64,000 nt of DNA, taken from NCBI GenBank assembly GCA_030435675.1, contig CM059622.1, positions 3,286,001-3,350,000 of the forward strand, in the 5' to 3' direction. Positions within the stretch are counted from its first letter, which is position 1, and each line of letters begins with the position of its first letter. A program made the translations under genes and the position numbers. Of this stretch, positions 60,468-64,000 are shown in pieces. The notes beneath the pieces were generated by a model. The model ran no database searches. It had not been told where the DNA came from and saw only the letters and a program-made list of their open reading frames with translations. This stretch comes from Steinernema hermaphroditum (Eukaryota; Nematoda; Chromadorea; Rhabditida; Steinernematidae).

Positions 60468-61583
60468 ATGATGGTGGAACCGGGCCCGTTTGGCGACGTG
60501 CTCCGCGCAGTTCACATTGAAGACTTCCAGAAGCTCGAAAAGATCGGAGAAGGTAATAGATAGAAATCCCTCATGTATCCGTTTCTAAACTTCTATCTTT
60601 CAGGCACATATGGAGTCGTTTACAAAGGATGCAACCGGTTCACGAAGGAGATGGTCGCCATGAAGAAGATCCGACTGGAAAACGAAGAAGAGGGCGTACC
60701 GTCGACCACCATCAGGGAGATGTCGATGCTGCGCGAGCTGCGTCACCCGAACATCGTCGACCTGCAGCAGGTGATCATGGAAGAGACGCACTTGTACCTG
60801 ATCTTTGAATTCCTGTCGATGGACTTGAAGAAGTTCCTCGACTCACTGCCTTCCACAAAACTGTTGGAACCCCACGTGCTAAAAAGCTACATGTATCAGG
60901 TGGGTACCCATCATCGCAATGCATACACAACGATTCCGTTTTTAGATGTGCCAGGCTATGTGCTTCTGCCATCAGCGCCGTGTGCTCCATCGTGACCTCA
61001 AGCCGCAGAACATCCTGGTCGGCGACGACGGCGTTGTCAAGCTGGCCGACTTTGGACTCGCGCGCGCGATTGGAGTCCCCGTACGTGCCTACACTCACGA
61101 GATCGTCACGTTGTGGTATCGTGCGCCTGAAGTGTTGCTCGGTGTGAACAAGTATTCGATGGCCGTTGATATCTGGAGTATGGGCTGTATTTTCGCCCAG
61201 ATGGCCACAAAGAAGCCGTTGTTTCCTGGTGATTCTGAAATTGACCAACTGTTCAAGGTCTTCCGGTAATGCTCTACTTTTCTGGTGCTTTGCATGAAGT
61301 GTTTCGTTTCAGTGTATTGGGCACTCCCAATGAAATGATGTGGCCCGGAATCAGTACGCTGCGCGACTTCAAGCCGTCCTTCCCGCATTGGAACGGCAAC
61401 AAGCTGAATGAAGTGATGAATAAGTACCTGGACGAGCAAGGGCTGAACCTGCTGCAGAAAATGTTCATCTACTATCCAGTGGAACGTATCTCCTGCAAGA
61501 AGATTTTGACGCATCCTTATTTCGACGATCTGGACAAATCTGTGCTTCCCGCTGGCGCCTACGACGGAACACAGCTTATGTGA
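60468..61583 (+). CDS. cdk-1: cyclin-dependent kinase 1 paralogue B
   Basis: Exons 60468-60552, 60604-60899, 60946-61265 and 61313-61583 encode 323 residues with exactly the intron positions and phases of paralogue A. The introns themselves remain alignable: the second opens GTGGGTACCCATCATCGCAA and the third GTAATGCTCTACTTTTCTG in both copies. All kinase motifs are intact: [26 protein letters not shown] (again PSTTIRE), [22 protein letters not shown], the T-loop [17 protein letters not shown] and [15 protein letters not shown]. Differences from A cluster in the stretch after HRDLKPQN (GDDGVV against DKKGTI) and around FAQMATKK against FAEMATKK. Two adjacent ATGs occur; the first is used here. 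Both copies look functional, so the duplication is recent. Confidence 0.93.
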
Positions 61584-63685
61584 GAACGCAGCTGTTTTCT
61601 TATTTGTGTTCCCTTACTCAGAAGTGACTAAAGCTTGATTTGTCTCAGTTTAGTTCGAGTCACCAAGCACAGTCGGTTTTCCTCCCAGAGAATTACGGTA
61701 GCTCACGGAGAAGCGGAGCTGCCTGCTGAGCCATCAGGTGGATACACATTGTGCTTGCACCTTTAAATAAGCGTAGCAAGGATGCTTATAGCGGGGACGA
61801 GAGGGAGAGTGTAGCGGGGACCTTCGCCCTAAGTTTCCGTCATCTGGTTGCTGAAGAATGGAGCAGAAAAAGGATAGGAGGAGGAAGAGCGAGCGGGAAA
61901 CAGGAGAGGGCTCCACACCAGGCTCCCTTCTTTCTTGCTGTTACCCGGTGGTCAAGGTGCAACGCGGAGCCAGATGAGGCGCCCGGAGCTGCCCGATACA
62001 ACGAGCGAAGGCACCGCTGCCGCTTGGCGTTGAAAGCGCGAATGGAGAGGGTGAACCGCCAGCACACGGAAAAGCCGAAAGCCGGGTCCCGTCGCGATCG
62101 TCCTGGTGTCGCGCGCGTTTTCTTTCTTTTTCGTTTGGCGGCGCATGCTGGCGCTTTCAGTGTTTGCTCGCATTTTGTACCAAATCTCATTGATATCAGT
62201 AGATTTGCCTCTGAGCCATGATACCAATCTGCCTTCCGTCTCCATGTTTATTAAACGGTAATTGGAAGTCAAAGAACAGCGAATCGCTGTCACGCTCAAC
62301 ACGAAGGTGAGCACTGTCTAGATCCTCATCAGACATGCGGTAGGTGCTAGAGTTGTAAATGCGATCGTAGTGCAGAAGTTTTTACAAAGATAGATCTGAC
62401 AGGTCGTTCCGTTTTCGCTTCTCTTAGGGCCACGTCGCGTAACTAGCTCTGCGGTGTGGGTGGTTCTAAGGCTGATTTTCCAAACCGGAAGGTCTTGTTT
62501 GGTTAAGTATGTGTCAAGGTGTGCTCCCTCCGATCTCTACCTGGATGTCTGCCACACGGGTCTTACTTTACAACAATTTTATCCAAATATCGTAGTTCAC
62601 AAAGTGAGCGTTCCTTAACAGGGGGCCAGTCTTCCTCCGTCCTTCAGTATCGGCGGTGCAGGGGGCGAGGGTGCTGGCGACGAGGATGGTAGCAGTGACG
62701 TGCTTCTTTTAGAAATCGTGCTTGGTAGCTCCAAGTTTTCTTGTTGAGTTCCCGATCAATCCGATACGAAATGTTGTCATACGAAAAAAGTCGCTTCCCG
62801 TTTTGTCAGTCGTGCTCGTCCTTTTCGAGGAACATTTCGTGAAACATCACTCTTGGTGCTTGGAGCAATCCTTGCAGGGCGATCATTCCAAAAACTGAGA
62901 CTAGGTTATTTTTGATATTACGTTTTCATTGTATTTACGTGCATTTCGGCCGCCTCCATTCGACTCTTCCATCGCTTTTTGAACAGCTACAATCTCGTTC
63001 CGCTGCTTTCTTCTAGCGTTCGCGCCCTTTACTTAAAGACGACTTGCCAGATGCTCACGCTCTCTCCGGTCTTCTTCCTGATTCTGTCCGTTGTCCAGAA
63101 AGTTTGTCGCACAAAAAAGCCGCTGATTCCAGGGAGACGAGATTCCAGATGCTGAGACAGTTATTTCTGGTATTACGTTTTTGTGTAGCATATTTACCTG
63201 CATTCTTTCGTCGTTTTTTTGAGTCATTGCCGCCCTATTCAGATGGTTTCTGCGAGCCGCTCTAAGGGCGAGTAACATGAAGTTTCGCTCGCTCCGTTTG
63301 CTTGAGGACGAGTCGTTGTGTGCTGATGAGTCACGGCGTGTTGAACACGCCCGCGTCTACGGGGCCAAAATACGTTCGATTTCCACCATTAGGTTTACCT
63401 AAACAGTTAAAAGGATCAGTAATGCGAAATGTCGCTGGCGAAAGACATGAAGAGCTGACAGAGAAATGGATGTCAGTGGCAAACAAGACACCAGCACCAA
63501 CAGGCTGCTGTTCTAAATGGCTATCGTAATCGGAACGCCTGTATGTCGTTCTCTATGAAATGTGATTTTGGTACGATTCTAGAAGACACCGAGCTTAGCA
63601 CCACGGACTGGGCCGGTCTTGTTGTTGTGTACATTGTTTTGTATCATCTGTTTTTCACTCCACACTCATCCTAAGAGGTCTTTCA
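61584..63685. other. non-coding right flank
   Basis: No supported gene. A GC-rich block at about 61.8-62.2 kb has open frames on both strands without family signatures. ORFs near 63.0-63.3 kb are short and featureless. Confidence 0.45.
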
Positions 63686-63860
63686 TTTGTGCCCCCAGCG
63701 ATCGGTCGGGTCGTCCACTCGCTCTCGCTCTCTCTGAGGCTGTCTGAGCCGAATGAGTTGAGTGAGCGGTCGTTCTCGGCCGTCGTTGTTGGCGCAATGA
63801 TCGCCCCGGCTCCCAGAAGGCCTGGAACACCAGGGAGCCGTAGTTCCACCGTCTCGCCAA
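63686..63860 (+). repeat. dispersed repeat R1, copy 4 (longest)
   Basis: The fullest copy. It runs from TTTGTGCCCCCAGCGATCGG through GCTCTCGCTCTCTCTGAGGC, CCGAATGAGTTGAGTGAGCG and TCGTTCTCGGCCGTCGTTG to CCAGGGAGCCGTAGTTCCAC. Its ends are not clearly defined and no terminal inverted repeat was seen. Confidence 0.8.
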
Positions 63861-64000
63861 AAAGCCCGTCACGACCGCCCGACTCTACCCGCGCCGTCAG
63901 AGAAGCCGAAGAAGCGTTTCAACTCAGAAGTCCGCGCCGCCAGCCGAACCGAAGATGACTCTCCGATCCGTTGGCTCTACTCCACCGCTATTCCACTTCC

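Noticed and set aside
61751..62314. Open frames on both strands in a GC-rich block
   Set aside because: Arg/Ala-rich translations typical of GC-rich non-coding DNA, with no splice signals or family motif.
1..64000. CRISPR arrays, bacterial operons, rRNA genes and complete autonomous transposons
   Set aside because: None seen; the window is intron-bearing eukaryotic DNA.

Overview
The window is nuclear DNA of a nematode. Introns are mostly 40-60 bp and end in TTTCAG or TTTTAG. Several genes have a spliced-leader-like acceptor just upstream of the ATG. The gene content also fits: expanded cytosolic tyrosine phosphatases, GSK3-like kinases, BPI/LBP-like secreted proteins, a REGE-1-type ribonuclease and myosin IX. 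Two genes of a type starting M-D-x-V-P recall families I associate with Steinernema, but the genus is only a guess. All gene models were spliced by hand; nearly every junction keeps phase and restores a family motif.

Layout. 0-9.3 kb: the 3' part of a Cys-rich C-type lectin gene, then two tandem seven-exon BPI/LBP-like genes on the minus strand. 9.3-18.6 kb: no convincing gene. 18.6-24.8 kb: a Regnase/REGE-1-like RNase, a MED11-like Mediator subunit, a single-exon M-D-x-V-P gene, a tyrosine phosphatase and a small membrane protein. 25.6-30.5 kb: an unrecognised 375-residue protein, a BRA-1/BS69-like MYND protein, a CDK1 paralogue and ribosomal protein L19. 30.8-37.9 kb: a second phosphatase, a divergent proteasome alpha subunit, a small membrane-anchored or secreted protein, a GSK3-like kinase and an MTFR1-like protein. 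38.7-39.8 kb: a frameshifted M-D-x-V-P gene whose end lies inside a near-perfect 195-bp inverted repeat. 39.8-47.2 kb: repeat-rich DNA. 47.2-58.9 kb: a complete 25-exon myosin IX (RA, motor, IQ, two C1 domains, RhoGAP). 60.5-61.6 kb: a second CDK1 paralogue, inverted relative to the first. The rest is non-coding with dispersed repeats.

Themes. Housekeeping genes (L19, Mediator, myosin IX) sit among lineage-expanded signalling genes: two phosphatases, two CDK1 copies, a GSK3-like kinase and a divergent proteasome subunit. Such expansions in nematodes often belong to germline or sperm programmes, which is an inference here. The most interesting signals are the 195-bp hairpin fused to a gene end, the recent inverted CDK1 duplication with PSTTIRE in place of PSTAIRE, a GC-AG intron in the MYND gene, and several small foldback and dispersed repeat families.
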